64,000 nt of DNA from Marinospirillum minutulum DSM 6287 (GTDB taxonomy: Bacteria > Pseudomonadota > Gammaproteobacteria > Pseudomonadales > Halomonadaceae): NCBI RefSeq assembly GCF_000422325.1, contig NZ_KE383818.1, positions 619,945 through 683,944 of the forward strand, in the 5' to 3' direction. Within the stretch, counting starts at the first letter, position 1. Every line of letters begins with the position of its first letter. Made by a program: the position numbers and the translations under genes. This document shows, piece by piece, positions 8,256-18,694 of the stretch. Under the pieces are notes generated by a model that worked only from the letters and a program-made list of their open reading frames with translations, was not told the origin of the DNA and made no database searches.

Positions 8256-8888
8256 TTGACTACTTCTGTTGAAGCACCGGCCACACCTGAAATTGATGCT
8301 TTTTTATTGTGTAGCACACCCCAAGCTTGGGTAGATTATGCCCTACAAAACCTAGATACCGTTTTAATCGACCATGCCCTGTGCGAAAAGAAAGCCGCTT
8401 CCACAGCGATTAGCTTAATGCACCGTTATCCTCAATATGACGAGCTGCTCGATAAAATGACCCCGCTTGCCAGAGAAGAATTGCAACACTTTAAGCAGGT
8501 AATTAATTTATTGCGTGACCGTGGCATTACCTACCACAACTTATCACCAGGGCGTTATGCAGGCGAGTTGTTTAAACACCTAAGAACCAGCGAACTAGGA
8601 CGCTTTGTAGATACCTTAATTGTTGGTGCCATTATTGAAGCCCGCTCTTGCGAACGTTTTTCTTCATTAATACCTAGTTTGGTAGTGCAAGGAGAGATTG
8701 AACTAGCTAGTTATTACTGCTCGTTAATTAAAGCAGAAGCAAGGCACTTTGAAGGCTATTTATACCTAGCTAATCTTTATACAGACAAGCCCATTACAGA
8801 AAGAGTAGCGGCACTCTTAGAAGCAGAAAAACAACTGATAGAAAGCCCAGACCCAGTGTTTAGATTTCATTCGGGCGTGCCAAGTTAA
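8256..8888 (+). CDS. miaE: tRNA-(ms2io6A)-hydroxylase MiaE
   Basis: MiaE is a non-haem di-iron monooxygenase that hydroxylates the isopentenyl group of ms2i6A37 in tRNA. The 210-residue all-helical protein has the expected carboxylate and His ligand segments: ALCEKKAAS, REELQHFKQV, EARSCERF and EARHFEGY. A TTG at 8256 is the only plausible start: the reading frame is closed upstream by a TGA and the next ATG falls inside the conserved helix. The ribosome binding site is poor. It probably belongs to the ogt/CobW operon (23-base gap). Confidence 0.9.
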   Translation: MTTSVEAPATPEIDAFLLCSTPQAWVDYALQNLDTVLIDHALCEKKAASTAISLMHRYPQYDELLDKMTPLAREELQHFKQVINLLRDRGITYHNLSPGRYAGELFKHLRTSELGRFVDTLIVGAIIEARSCERFSSLIPSLVVQGEIELASYYCSLIKAEARHFEGYLYLANLYTDKPITERVAALLEAEKQLIESPDPVFRFHSGVPS

Positions 8889-8949
8889 ATTTATAGTTTC
8901 AATCTAACTATTTAAAAGGTTCAATATAAAAGTATAAAGGAGGCATAGC

Positions 8950-9018
8950 TTGGCTGTTCCAGACTTTCAATCATTAATGCTACCGTTGCTTAATTTTTCT
9001 GCTGATGGTAAGGAATAA
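8950..9018 (+). pseudogene. Severed N-terminal piece of the mrr gene
   Basis: AAGGAGG precedes a TTG at 8950 with good spacing. The frame encodes MAVPDFQSLMLPLLNFSADGKE, the usual beginning of the Mrr N-terminal winged-helix domain, then meets TAA at 9016-9018. The downstream frame at 9022 continues the same domain without a shift. One base change from a Tyr codon (TAT or TAC) would explain the stop. Confidence 0.8.
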
Positions 9019-9021
9019 TCT

Positions 9022-9867
9022 ATGCAGGAAGCTCGCAATGGACTGGCAAAAATACTGAACTTATCAGATGCGGATTTGGCGGAAAGATTACCTAGTGGTA
9101 AACAAACAACTTTTGCTAATCGGGTTGCTTGGGCGAAAGTTTATCTTACCCAAGCTGGTGCCTTAGAATCACCAATGAGAGGTATATTTAATATTTCTGC
9201 TCGTGGATTAAAAATTGTTGAAGAAGCTCCTGAGCAGGTTACTGTTAAATTTTTATCAAAGTTCAAAGAATTCCAAGAGTTTCGCCAAGGTAGTCAAAAT
9301 AATATAAAAGAAACTAACAGAGTCACTAATAATGTAGCAGCTCAAGAAATTACTCCAGAAGAAGCGTTAGAACAGGCTTATCAACAATTACGAGAAGAAG
9401 TGGCTAATGAGTTGCTTTATCGAATTAAAAACAATACTCCGGAGTTTTTTGAAAAGTTAGTTGTTCATCTTATTGTTTCTATGGGCTATGGAGGTTCAGT
9501 TAAAGAAGCTGGTATGGCAACTAAAAAAACAGCAGATGAAGGTATAGATGGTGTAATAAAAGAAGACCGTCTTGGCTTAGATGCTATTTATCTACAGGCT
9601 AAACGCTGGGAAGCACCAGTTGGGCGACCTGAAATTCAGAAATTTGTGGGAGCATTACATGGTCAGCGAGCAAAGAAAGGTATATTTATTACTACTAGTC
9701 GGTTTTCTAAAGAAGCCATTGAGTATGTAAAAAACATTGACCCCAAAGTTGTTCTTTTGGATGGTACAGACTTAGTACAACTGATGATGGATTACAATGT
9801 TGGTGTTAGTTCTGCAGAGACTTACACGGTTAAAAAAGTGGATACAGATTTTTTTATTGAAGAGTAA
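9022..9867 (+). CDS. mrr: Mrr-type restriction endonuclease, N-terminus interrupted
   Basis: Mrr enzymes are type IV nucleases that cut modified DNA. The remaining 281 residues hold most of the N-terminal winged helix (LPSGKQ, FANRVAWAKVYL, ESPMRGIF) and the whole C-terminal catalytic domain of the PD-(D/E)xK type: FFEKLVVHLIVSMGYGG, the acidic residue in EGIDGVI, then YLQAKRW with the catalytic Gln-x-Lys. Full-length Mrr proteins are about 305 residues. AAGGA ends 7 bases before ATG 9022, so reinitiation after the stop is possible and the catalytic part may still be made. Without translation from 9022 the gene is dead. There is no cognate methylase nearby, as expected for type IV. Confidence 0.8.
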   Translation: MQEARNGLAKILNLSDADLAERLPSGKQTTFANRVAWAKVYLTQAGALESPMRGIFNISARGLKIVEEAPEQVTVKFLSKFKEFQEFRQGSQNNIKETNRVTNNVAAQEITPEEALEQAYQQLREEVANELLYRIKNNTPEFFEKLVVHLIVSMGYGGSVKEAGMATKKTADEGIDGVIKEDRLGLDAIYLQAKRWEAPVGRPEIQKFVGALHGQRAKKGIFITTSRFSKEAIEYVKNIDPKVVLLDGTDLVQLMMDYNVGVSSAETYTVKKVDTDFFIEE

Positions 9868-9892
9868 TTAACTAGTTTTGCTAGACGCTACA

Positions 9893-9928
9893 AACTCCCC
9901 TATTCAAAAAAGACTAGCTAGGGGAGTT
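9893..9928. terminator. Inverted repeat between convergent mrr and acuI-like genes
   Basis: AACTCCCCTA and TAGGGGAGTT form a perfect 10-base stem with a 16-base loop between two convergent genes. No T run follows on either side, so termination is likely but not certain. Confidence 0.55.
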
Positions 9929-9945
9929 ATACAGGAAGACAGTAA

Positions 9946-10929
9946 TTAACCCTTAACTGGCACTACAACCCGGCCTCTAACCTTGCCTTCCATCAGTTGC
10001 CCTGCTGTGTTGATTACTTCATCAAAAGCAATTTCTGTGGTTAGGCTGTCTAGTAAGGCAGTATCTAAAACTTCAGCAAGGCGTTGCCAAGCTTCTAGGC
10101 GTTTAGCTTTGGGAGCCATAACGCTATCTATGCCATAAAGGGTAATACCACGTAATATAAAGGGCGCTACGCTGGAAGGAAAATCCATACCAGCAGCAAG
10201 GCCACAAGCAGCAACAGCACCTTGGTATTTCATGCCAGCACACACATTGGCAAGTACATGGCTACCAGCTACATCTATGGCACCCGCCCAAGTTTCAGCG
10301 GCTAAGGGTTTACCAGGGCTGCTTAATTCGGCACGGTCCATAATTTTGCTGGCACCTAAAGATTTTAAAAATACAGCTTCTTCAGGGCGACCAGTCACGG
10401 CGGTTACGCTAAAGCCTAGTTTTGCCAGCAAGGCAACGGCTACACTGCCTACACCACCTGCTGCTCCAGTGACCAGAATTTCACCGTCTTTGGGGGTGAG
10501 GCCGTGTTTTTCCAGTGCCATAACGCAAAGCATGGCGGTGTAGCCAGCGGTACCTATCGCCATAGCCTGTTTAGCAGTAAAACCAGTGGGTAGATGAACC
10601 AGCCAATCACCGGATACGCGGGCTTTTTCTGCTAAGCCACCCCAGTGTTTTTCACCCACACCCCAACCATTTAGAATAACTTGATCGCCTGCTTTAAAGT
10701 CAGAGCGACTAGAGCTGGTTACTGTGCCTGCAAAATCAATACCTGGAATCATGGGGTAGTGCTTTGCAATGGGGGCTTTGCCTGTAATTGCTAACGCGTC
10801 CTTGTAGTTAATAGTAGAAAAAGCCACATCAATGCTGACATCCCCCTCGGGCAATTGTGTGTCATTGATTGATGCGATAGAGACTTTTTGATCGCTTCTA
10901 CTGCCCTCAATTAAGATTGCTTTAAACAT
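9946..10929 (-). CDS. acuI: Acrylyl-CoA reductase (AcuI/YhdH-type MDR oxidoreductase)
   Basis: A 327-residue medium-chain dehydrogenase/reductase without structural zinc cysteines. The N-terminal part is typical of AcuI/YhdH ([26 protein letters not shown]). The NADPH-binding fold carries [18 protein letters not shown] at about residues 155-172. AcuI reduces acryloyl-CoA to propionyl-CoA, which detoxifies acrylate from DMSP or 3-hydroxypropionate metabolism; YhdH of E. coli has the same activity. No DMSP lyase or demethylase is in the window, so the physiological source of substrate is open. It is convergent to mrr. Confidence 0.85.
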   Translation of the reverse strand: MFKAILIEGSRSDQKVSIASINDTQLPEGDVSIDVAFSTINYKDALAITGKAPIAKHYPMIPGIDFAGTVTSSSRSDFKAGDQVILNGWGVGEKHWGGLAEKARVSGDWLVHLPTGFTAKQAMAIGTAGYTAMLCVMALEKHGLTPKDGEILVTGAAGGVGSVAVALLAKLGFSVTAVTGRPEEAVFLKSLGASKIMDRAELSSPGKPLAAETWAGAIDVAGSHVLANVCAGMKYQGAVAACGLAAGMDFPSSVAPFILRGITLYGIDSVMAPKAKRLEAWQRLAEVLDTALLDSLTTEIAFDEVINTAGQLMEGKVRGRVVVPVKG

Positions 10930-11234
10930 TGTTTATCTCCAGTTTTTTTTACTAATTTATTTGTTGAAAGACTCAAATCTAAAGCTGCTTAGGTGAAAAT
11001 TGCGCTAGCTTGACCCTAGGTAAGATAACCTATTTAGTTGGTTTTACACAAAATATCCCCTTTGAAAGCTTTCCTTTAATTATTCCTAGTACGCTATTTT
11101 TAATCTAGCTGCTTGACAACTTCTGCTGAATGGACGAACCTTAGTGAAGTTCAAACGGCCGTATGAAAGTTTGTTAGGTAACAAGCTAGCAGTGCCCGAT
11201 GAGTTTTCTACAACAAAAAGCTGGAGATCATACG
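10930..11234. other. Divergent region acuI-like / fadBA
   Basis: The 305 bases contain the promoters of the two divergent genes. TTGACA lies at 11113-11118, but no good -10 follows at 16-18 bases. A PsrA-like palindrome is at 11150-11167. No RNA gene or small ORF was seen. Confidence 0.4.
11150..11167. promoter_or_regulatory. PsrA-like operator upstream of fadBA
   Basis: TTCAAACGGCCGTATGAA is an 18-base palindrome with 8 of 9 pairs matched. It fits, from memory, the PsrA motif TTCAAAC-N4-GTTTGAA of gammaproteobacterial fatty-acid regulons. It lies 67 bases before the fadB start, suited to a repressor relieved by long-chain acyl-CoA or fatty acids. Confidence 0.6.
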
Positions 11235-13382
11235 ATGATTTACCAAGGCAAAGCCATTCAGGTACACGCCCTTAGTGACGGAAATGTAGAGTTAATTTTT
11301 GATCGCGAAGGTCAGGCAGTTAACGTACTTAGTACAGACACCATTAAAGAGTTAGGTGAAGCAGTTGCAGCCATACAAGCTAAATCCGATATAAAGGGTT
11401 TGCTTATGAGTAGTGCCAAGGAAGCTTTTATTGTTGGCGCTGATATTACTGAGTTTCACGGTATTTTTGGTGAAACCGAAGAATTCCTTGTTGAGATGAA
11501 CCTAAAGGTTCACGAGCTATTTAATAGAATCGAAGATTTACCCTTTCCTACCGTAACCGCAATTAACGGCCTAGCCTTAGGTGGTGGTTGTGAGATGCTA
11601 CTAACCACCGACTTTCGTGTCATGGCAGATACGGCAAAAATTGGTTTACCCGAAACCAAGCTAGGTATTATTCCTGGTTGGGGTGGTTGTGTACGTTTAC
11701 CCCGCTTGATTGGTGCCGATAATGCCATTGAGTGGATTGCTGGTGGTACTGAAAACCGTGCTGATGTTGCACTTAAAATGGGTGCTGCTGATGCGGTGGT
11801 CAGTAATGACAAATTGCGTGACACAGCTTTAGATCTTCTTGCTGAAGCCCAAGCGGGCAACTTAGATTGGCAAGCGCGTCGTGAACAGAAAAAAGCACCG
11901 CTTAAACTGAACCCGATTGAATCCATGATGGTATTTGAAACAGCCAAGGGTTTTGTAGCAGGCAAAGCAGGTCCGCATTACCCAGCGCCTGTTGAAGCCA
12001 TTAAAGCCATTCAAAAAGGTGCCACGGCTTCACGCGAAAAAGCACAGCTAGTTGAAGCTAAGTCCTTCGCTAAAATGGCTAGAACGGATGTTTGTTTTAA
12101 CTTGGTTGGCTTGTTCTTGAATGATCAGCTAGTTAAGAAAAAAGCCGCAGCCTATCAAAAACAGGTTGATCCGGTTAAGAAGGCAGCCGTTTTGGGTGCA
12201 GGTATTATGGGTGGTGGTGTTGCTTATCAGTCGGCCTCTAAAGGTACGCCGATTATGATGAAAGACATTAACGAAGCAGCCCTTCAGCTAGGTTTAAAAG
12301 AAGCCAGTAAATTGCTAGGTGGTCAGTTAAAGCGCAAACGCATTACTGCTGAGCAAATGGCTGAGTCCTTAGGCCGTATTCGTCCTACGCTTTCTTACGG
12401 TGATTTTGGTGATGTAGAGCTAACCGTTGAAGCGGTGGTAGAGAATGCCAAGGTTAAAGCAACTGTTTTAGCCGAGCTAGAAAACCATGTGGCTGAGGAT
12501 GCGATTATTGCTTCTAACACTTCAACCATTTCAATTAACAGCCTAGCTAAAAACCTAAAGCGCCCAGAAAACTTCTGTGGTATGCACTTTTTTAACCCTG
12601 TACACCGTATGCCTTTGGTGGAAGTGATTCGTGGTGAAAAGTCATCTGAAAAAGCCATAGCCGCAACAGTGACCTACGCTAAGCAAATGGGTAAAACCCC
12701 CATTGTTGTGAATGATTGCCCAGGCTTTTTAGTTAACCGTATTCTTTTCCCTTACTTTGGTGGTTTTATTGGTCTAGTTGAACAGGGCGCAGATTTCCGC
12801 CGTGTTGATAAAGTCATGGAAAAATTTGGCTGGCCTATGGGTCCTGCCTACTTATTAGACGTGGTGGGCTTAGATACAGCGGTTCATGCTAATGATGTTA
12901 TGGCTGAAGGCTTTCCTGACCGTATGAAGCGTGATGGTAAAACGGTACTGAATGCTATGTACGATGCTGGCCGTTTAGGTCAGAAAAACTCGACGGGCTT
13001 CTATAAGTACGAAGAAGACCGCAAGGGTAAGCCGCAGAAGAAAAATGATGAAACCACTGATGCGCTAATTCAGCCTTTAGTAAAAGCTAACGAAGAACTA
13101 ACCGATGAGCAGATTATCGCTCGTATGATGGTTCCTCTTTGTTTAGAAACGGTTCGTTGCCTAGAAGATAATATTGTGGGTACACCTGCCGAAGCGGATA
13201 TGGCGTTAATTTACGGTATAGGTTTCCCTCCTTTCCGTGGTGGTGCGCTACGTTACATAGATGCCATGGGTGTACAAGCCTTTGTTGATTTGGCTGACTC
13301 CTTAGCTGAGTTAGGTCCTCTTTATGTTGCGACCGATAAGCTACGTGCTATGGCCGCTAATAACGAACGTTTTTACAGTTAA
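11235..13382 (+). CDS. fadB: Fatty acid oxidation complex subunit alpha
   Basis: FadB carries enoyl-CoA hydratase/isomerase and 3-hydroxyacyl-CoA dehydrogenase activities of beta-oxidation. The hydratase domain (about 1-190) has IVGADITEF and ALGGGCEML with the catalytic Glu residues. The dehydrogenase part begins near 310 with [10 protein letters not shown], followed by SNTSTISI and [17 protein letters not shown] with the catalytic His. From ATG 11235 the protein is 715 residues, the length of Pseudomonas FadB. GGAG lies 8 bases upstream. An upstream in-frame ATG at 11199 would add 12 unconserved residues. fadA follows after 30 bases. Confidence 0.96.
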   Translation: MIYQGKAIQVHALSDGNVELIFDREGQAVNVLSTDTIKELGEAVAAIQAKSDIKGLLMSSAKEAFIVGADITEFHGIFGETEEFLVEMNLKVHELFNRIEDLPFPTVTAINGLALGGGCEMLLTTDFRVMADTAKIGLPETKLGIIPGWGGCVRLPRLIGADNAIEWIAGGTENRADVALKMGAADAVVSNDKLRDTALDLLAEAQAGNLDWQARREQKKAPLKLNPIESMMVFETAKGFVAGKAGPHYPAPVEAIKAIQKGATASREKAQLVEAKSFAKMARTDVCFNLVGLFLNDQLVKKKAAAYQKQVDPVKKAAVLGAGIMGGGVAYQSASKGTPIMMKDINEAALQLGLKEASKLLGGQLKRKRITAEQMAESLGRIRPTLSYGDFGDVELTVEAVVENAKVKATVLAELENHVAEDAIIASNTSTISINSLAKNLKRPENFCGMHFFNPVHRMPLVEVIRGEKSSEKAIAATVTYAKQMGKTPIVVNDCPGFLVNRILFPYFGGFIGLVEQGADFRRVDKVMEKFGWPMGPAYLLDVVGLDTAVHANDVMAEGFPDRMKRDGKTVLNAMYDAGRLGQKNSTGFYKYEEDRKGKPQKKNDETTDALIQPLVKANEELTDEQIIARMMVPLCLETVRCLEDNIVGTPAEADMALIYGIGFPPFRGGALRYIDAMGVQAFVDLADSLAELGPLYVATDKLRAMAANNERFYS

Positions 13383-14588
<1,206 letters not shown>

Positions 14589-14630
14589 TTGAATTACTAG
14601 CTACCTAGACATAACGGCGTTAAAAACAAA

Positions 14631-14657
14631 AACCGGAGATTAATCTCCGGTTTTTTT
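14631..14657. terminator. Bidirectional terminator between fadA and aacS
   Basis: AACCGGAGATTAATCTCCGGTT is a perfect dyad with seven T on the right and an A-rich left flank (AAAAACAAA), so it can work for both convergent genes. Confidence 0.92.
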
Positions 14658-14678
14658 ATGGGCTGAGTTTTAGTTAGG

Positions 14679-16634
14679 CTATTTTTGTAAATCGGGTAAG
14701 TCCGCAAATAAGGCTAAAGCTTCTGGGTTGGCTAAAGCATCTTGGTTTTTAACGGGGCGGCCATGCACTACTTCTCTAACCGCTAGCTCTACAATTTTGC
14801 CCGATAAAGTGCGTGGAATATCGGCAACCTGTATGATTTTGCTAGGTACGTGGCGTGGCGTGGTTTCAGCTTTCACTGTGTCTCGAATGCGCTTGCGGAT
14901 TTCATCATCCAGTGTAAAACCTTCCTTCATGCGCACAAAAAGTACCACTCGCACATCGTCCTTCCATTCTTGACCTATGCACAGCGCTTCTAACACTTCG
15001 TCTACCTTTTCTACCTGACGGTAAATCTCTGCTGTACCAATACGCACACCGCCTGGGTTAAGCACAGCATCGGAGCGACCATGAATAATCATGCCGTCTT
15101 CAGCGGTAATTTCTGCATAATCGCCGTGCGCCCAAATGTTGTCAAAACGATCAAAGTAAGCAGCTTGGTACTTGCTACCGTCTTCATCATTCCAAAAACC
15201 GATTGGCATGGAGGGGAAGGGCTGAGTGCAGACAAGTTCGCCTTTTTCTTCTATAACCGGCTGACCTGCATCATTAAAAACTTGCACCGCCATGCCTAAA
15301 CCACGGGCTTGAAGTTGCCCACGGTACACAGGGCGAATAGGGCAGCCTAGCGCAAAGCAGGAAACGATATCGGTACCGCCAGAAATAGAAGCAAGCAGTA
15401 AATCTTGCTTAATATCACGGTAAACGTAATCAAAGGATTCGTGCGATAAAGGCGAACCAGTAGAAAGAATGGCACGTAGCTTAGATAAATTATGCGTAGA
15501 ACCGGGCGTTAAACCGGCCTTTTCACAAGCGGCTATGTATTTAGCGCTGGTACCAAAAACCGTAACGCCTTCATTTTCAGCCATATCCCACAGGGCTTTA
15601 GGCGCTGGCGCAAAGGGCGAACCATCAAAGAGCACCAAGGCTGCGCCCGCAGCTAGGCCAGTGACTAGCCAATTCCACATCATCCAACCGCAGGTGGTGT
15701 AATAAAACAGGGTGTCATCACGGGTTAGGCTGGTGTGTAAAAGGTGTTCTTTAAGATGTTGTAATAAAGTACCGCCGGTGGAATGTACGATGCATTTAGG
15801 TACGCCAGTAGTACCGGAGGAGTACATAATATAAAGCGGGTGATCAAAAGGTAGTTGAGCAAACTCAATTTCTTGAGCTTCAGGAACCCTAAAATCATCC
15901 CATAAGCAGGCCTTTTTAATTTTGCTTAGGTTTGGGTTGGCTTCTAAGTAAGGGAAAACAATGGCTTGTTGTAAATCATCCAAAGATTCAACAATTTCAG
16001 CCACTAAAGGCAGGCTGTTAATGCGCTTACCGTTATATAAATAACCATCGGTCGCAAATAAAAACTTAGGTTGAATTTGACCAAAGCGATCGAGTACGCC
16101 ATTAAAGCCAAAGTCGGGTGAGCAAGATGACCAAATAGCACCTAGGCTAGTTGCTGCTAACATAGCAATTAGGGCGTAATGGCAGTTGGGTACAAAGCCT
16201 GCCACTCTATCACCTGGTTTGACACCGGCTTTTTGCAGGCCAGCAGCAACTTGCGCTACTTGCGTATAAAGTTGTGCATGGGTTAAAGAAGTGCGTTGAC
16301 CATTTTCATGCAAAGAAATAATTGCAGGGCGATCATCACGAAACTTTAGCAAGTTTTCAGCAAAGTTTAATCTGGCTTCAGGAAACCAACGTGCACCAGG
16401 CATTTTGTGAGCATCTACCAAGGCTTGGCTACCCTGCTGTGCGGAAACTACCCCACCAAACTCCCAAACTTGGGCCCAAAACTCGCCAGAGTTAGCATTG
16501 CTCCATTCAAAAAGGTCTTCATAAGATGCTAGTTGTAATTGGTAACGCTCATTAACCTGCTGCATAAAAGCAGCTAAAGGGCTAGCTGCAATACTGCTAG
16601 GGGAAGGTTGCCAAAGGGGTTGGTTTACAGGCAT
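14679..16634 (-). CDS. aacS: Acetoacetate-CoA ligase
   Basis: This 651-residue ANL-superfamily enzyme activates acetoacetate with ATP and CoA, feeding ketone bodies from leucine or PHB breakdown into acetoacetyl-CoA. The N-terminal region (PGARWFPEARLNFAENLL) is characteristic of acetoacetyl-CoA synthetases and differs from Acs. The AMP-binding motif is YSSGTTGVPK, with the later GGTD and HGRSDAVLNPGGVRIG segments and the C-terminal SGK lysine (RTLSGK). The ATG at 16634 has GGAGG 6 bases upstream. A LiuR-like palindrome lies about 125 bases upstream, linking it to branched-chain catabolism control. Confidence 0.93.
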   Translation of the reverse strand: MPVNQPLWQPSPSSIAASPLAAFMQQVNERYQLQLASYEDLFEWSNANSGEFWAQVWEFGGVVSAQQGSQALVDAHKMPGARWFPEARLNFAENLLKFRDDRPAIISLHENGQRTSLTHAQLYTQVAQVAAGLQKAGVKPGDRVAGFVPNCHYALIAMLAATSLGAIWSSCSPDFGFNGVLDRFGQIQPKFLFATDGYLYNGKRINSLPLVAEIVESLDDLQQAIVFPYLEANPNLSKIKKACLWDDFRVPEAQEIEFAQLPFDHPLYIMYSSGTTGVPKCIVHSTGGTLLQHLKEHLLHTSLTRDDTLFYYTTCGWMMWNWLVTGLAAGAALVLFDGSPFAPAPKALWDMAENEGVTVFGTSAKYIAACEKAGLTPGSTHNLSKLRAILSTGSPLSHESFDYVYRDIKQDLLLASISGGTDIVSCFALGCPIRPVYRGQLQARGLGMAVQVFNDAGQPVIEEKGELVCTQPFPSMPIGFWNDEDGSKYQAAYFDRFDNIWAHGDYAEITAEDGMIIHGRSDAVLNPGGVRIGTAEIYRQVEKVDEVLEALCIGQEWKDDVRVVLFVRMKEGFTLDDEIRKRIRDTVKAETTPRHVPSKIIQVADIPRTLSGKIVELAVREVVHGRPVKNQDALANPEALALFADLPDLQK

Positions 16635-16758
16635 AAAAAGCCTCCATATTATTGTTGTTAACTTAGATTGTTGATTATTAGACTAAGGCTAGTCGAATTA
16701 AAGCCGTTAGTTATACAGGTTTATCCATTTATACCTGCTAACATAGCACCAGAGGAAG

Positions 16759-16774
16759 TTGACGTAAACGTAAA
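16759..16774. promoter_or_regulatory. LiuR-like operator upstream of aacS
   Basis: TTGACGTAAACGTAAA is a near palindrome close to the LiuR consensus I remember (TTTACGTTAACGTAAA). LiuR is a MerR-type repressor of leucine/isovalerate catabolism that often includes acetoacetyl-CoA synthetase in its regulon. The site lies 125-140 bases before aacS and 111 bases before the divergent cheX-like gene. Confidence 0.55.
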
Positions 16775-16884
16775 CTTGTTGCTTTTTTGCATTCTTTAAA
16801 GAAGGTTTTTAAAACTACACCTCCCTTTTATAGTGTCTTTGCGGTAAGCTTCGCCTTTAACCTTTTTATTTTTGGGTAGCTGTT

Positions 16885-17349
16885 ATGCGCGCAGATTTTA
16901 TCAATCCCTTTCTTCATGCCATGGTCAATGTATTACGCACTATGTGTGAGTTACAGCCACAAGTGGGTAAGTCAGTATTGAAGGAAGATAATATTGCCCG
17001 TGGTGTGGTAACCGGTTTTATAGATTTAATGGGTGAACAAACTTCTGGCTCTCTTGCCATTAGTTTTACTGAGCCAGTCGCCATAGATTTAGTTGAGCGG
17101 ATGTTAGGTGAGCGCCCTACTAAAATAGACGATACGGTGCGTGATTTAATTGGTGAGATTACCAATATGGTATCAGGTGGTGCTAAAAAGATATTGGCAG
17201 AGAAAGGCTATAATTTTTACCTTTCACAGCCAGTCACTTTTGTAGGTGAAGGGCATAAAATTCTGCACAGTGTTTATGGCCCTAAAATTTTAATACCCTT
17301 TCATGTAGAAAGTGGCGATTTTGTTGTTGAGGTGTGTTTTAGAGATTAA
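16885..17349 (+). CDS. CheX-like CheY-P phosphatase
   Basis: A 154-residue cytoplasmic protein of the CheC/CheX/FliY phosphatase family. The phosphatase helix carries the E-x-x-N motif at Glu91/Asn94 (LIGEITNMVSGGAKK), followed by Gly-rich and strand segments typical of single-helix CheX proteins. CheX dimers dephosphorylate response regulators, classically CheY-P. The gene stands alone, divergent from aacS and convergent to the HDOD gene, so its partner response regulator is not indicated by context. Confidence 0.85.
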   Translation: MRADFINPFLHAMVNVLRTMCELQPQVGKSVLKEDNIARGVVTGFIDLMGEQTSGSLAISFTEPVAIDLVERMLGERPTKIDDTVRDLIGEITNMVSGGAKKILAEKGYNFYLSQPVTFVGEGHKILHSVYGPKILIPFHVESGDFVVEVCFRD

Positions 17350-18564
17350 CTAGAGGCCGAACATGGCCTGTACCTCGGCTACCTGCTCCGCAGCATCTTC
17401 TACCAAAGCAAGACTAAAATCTTCTGTTAAGCCTTGTTTGGCTAACTTTCTAAAAGCAGGAAGTTCATCTAAGCGTGGATAGCGGTATTGGTCTGCAGTA
17501 CCTATTAAGCTGTGTAAGCGTGCCACTTTTAGTAGGTCATCTAGGGTGGCTTGGGGGTTGTTGGAATCTTTTTGCCAATGGTTAATTTGACGAATGCTTT
17601 CAATTATTTCTTCATCAAAATTCCAGCTACTTAATAACAAGCCGCCAGCCTCTGGCATTAACTCTTCTAAGAGGGGCTCCATTTCTTTAGGATCAAGTTC
17701 TCCTTGCTGATCCATAAACTTTAAAATAGCCAACTCACCTAGGTTATGAATTAAACCAATTAATAAAGCTTGATCGCCTGATAAATGGGGATGGTGAAGT
17801 GTTAAAAGTTGGCTAATAGCAGCAACCCTAACCCCTTGTGACCAGGTGGCTACCATGCGTTTTTTTACCCAAGCTTGCTTAGCTTTGAATAGCTGACGTA
17901 AAGAGAAAAGCATAACCAGTTGCGAAGTGGTTTCTAAGCCTAAGCGCATAATGGCATCGGCTGAAGTTTTGCAATAGCTACCTCGGTGATAAAGCGGGCT
18001 ATTTGCAGCTGCAACTAATTTTGCACTGATAGATGGGTCATGGTTGAGTAGCTTGTCTAACTCAGCTATTTCTGGCTCTTCTTGTTCGAGTACTTTTCTA
18101 ACCTTAAGCGCAACACTGGGTAGGCTGGGTAGGGTAAAGTTTTTTGCCTCTAGTGCCGTTTTTAGGCGGTTATAAAATACCTGTGCAGCAGGTGATAACT
18201 CACCTGTATCAAAGTTAGCAATAATAGATGCTTTAACCTGCTGGGTTAGAAGTTTGCCAGGTAGTGCAATTAATACGGCTGGTGAAGCACTGTTCACCTT
18301 GTAGATGCTTGGCCTTAATCTAGCAATACTTAGCCTAGCTTCAGGAGTACCGGCTTTAATCTCTTGCTCTCTACCATCTTCAGCAACGAGCTGTACTTTT
18401 CCTTTAAGCAAAAAGAACTCTAAGTCTGAGTTAGAGCCTAAGGGCAGGATAGCTTCATTAGCGGCCTCGCAGCGCTTTATTCTCATGCTAGGTTTAAGCA
18501 AAATTAACTGCTCATCGGATAGCTGGGAGAATTGTTCAAACTGATGTAGGTCACTAAGCTTCAT
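17350..18564 (-). CDS. HDOD domain protein with N-terminal sensor region
   Basis: A 404-residue protein. Residues about 1-125 resemble a cyclic-nucleotide-binding-like beta barrel (FFLLKGKVQLVAEDG) without a clear phosphate-binding cassette. The rest is an HDOD domain (LPSLPSVALKVRKVLE, LNHDPSISAKLVAAANSPLY, LIGLIHNLGELAIL), an HD-GYP relative lacking the metal-binding HD pair. HDOD proteins act as signalling scaffolds, often in c-di-GMP or motility control. ATG 18564 with GAGAG upstream is preferred over TTG 18612. It ends exactly where the convergent CheX gene ends. Confidence 0.85.
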   Translation of the reverse strand: MKLSDLHQFEQFSQLSDEQLILLKPSMRIKRCEAANEAILPLGSNSDLEFFLLKGKVQLVAEDGREQEIKAGTPEARLSIARLRPSIYKVNSASPAVLIALPGKLLTQQVKASIIANFDTGELSPAAQVFYNRLKTALEAKNFTLPSLPSVALKVRKVLEQEEPEIAELDKLLNHDPSISAKLVAAANSPLYHRGSYCKTSADAIMRLGLETTSQLVMLFSLRQLFKAKQAWVKKRMVATWSQGVRVAAISQLLTLHHPHLSGDQALLIGLIHNLGELAILKFMDQQGELDPKEMEPLLEELMPEAGGLLLSSWNFDEEIIESIRQINHWQKDSNNPQATLDDLLKVARLHSLIGTADQYRYPRLDELPAFRKLAKQGLTEDFSLALVEDAAEQVAEVQAMFGL

Positions 18565-18694
18565 ATTGCCGCTCTCTAAAAAGGCTAGTTGAAATTTAAA
18601 GGTATCATACAAGATGGTTTGTTTGGCAGTTAGTTTTATCTTAGTAGGCTAGACTTGAGATACTAGCAAAGCCACTTAAAAATAGAGGGAAATC

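Noticed and set aside
11113-11141. TTGACA as part of a strong fadB promoter
   Set aside because: No acceptable -10 hexamer lies 16-18 bases downstream, so it is not listed as a promoter.
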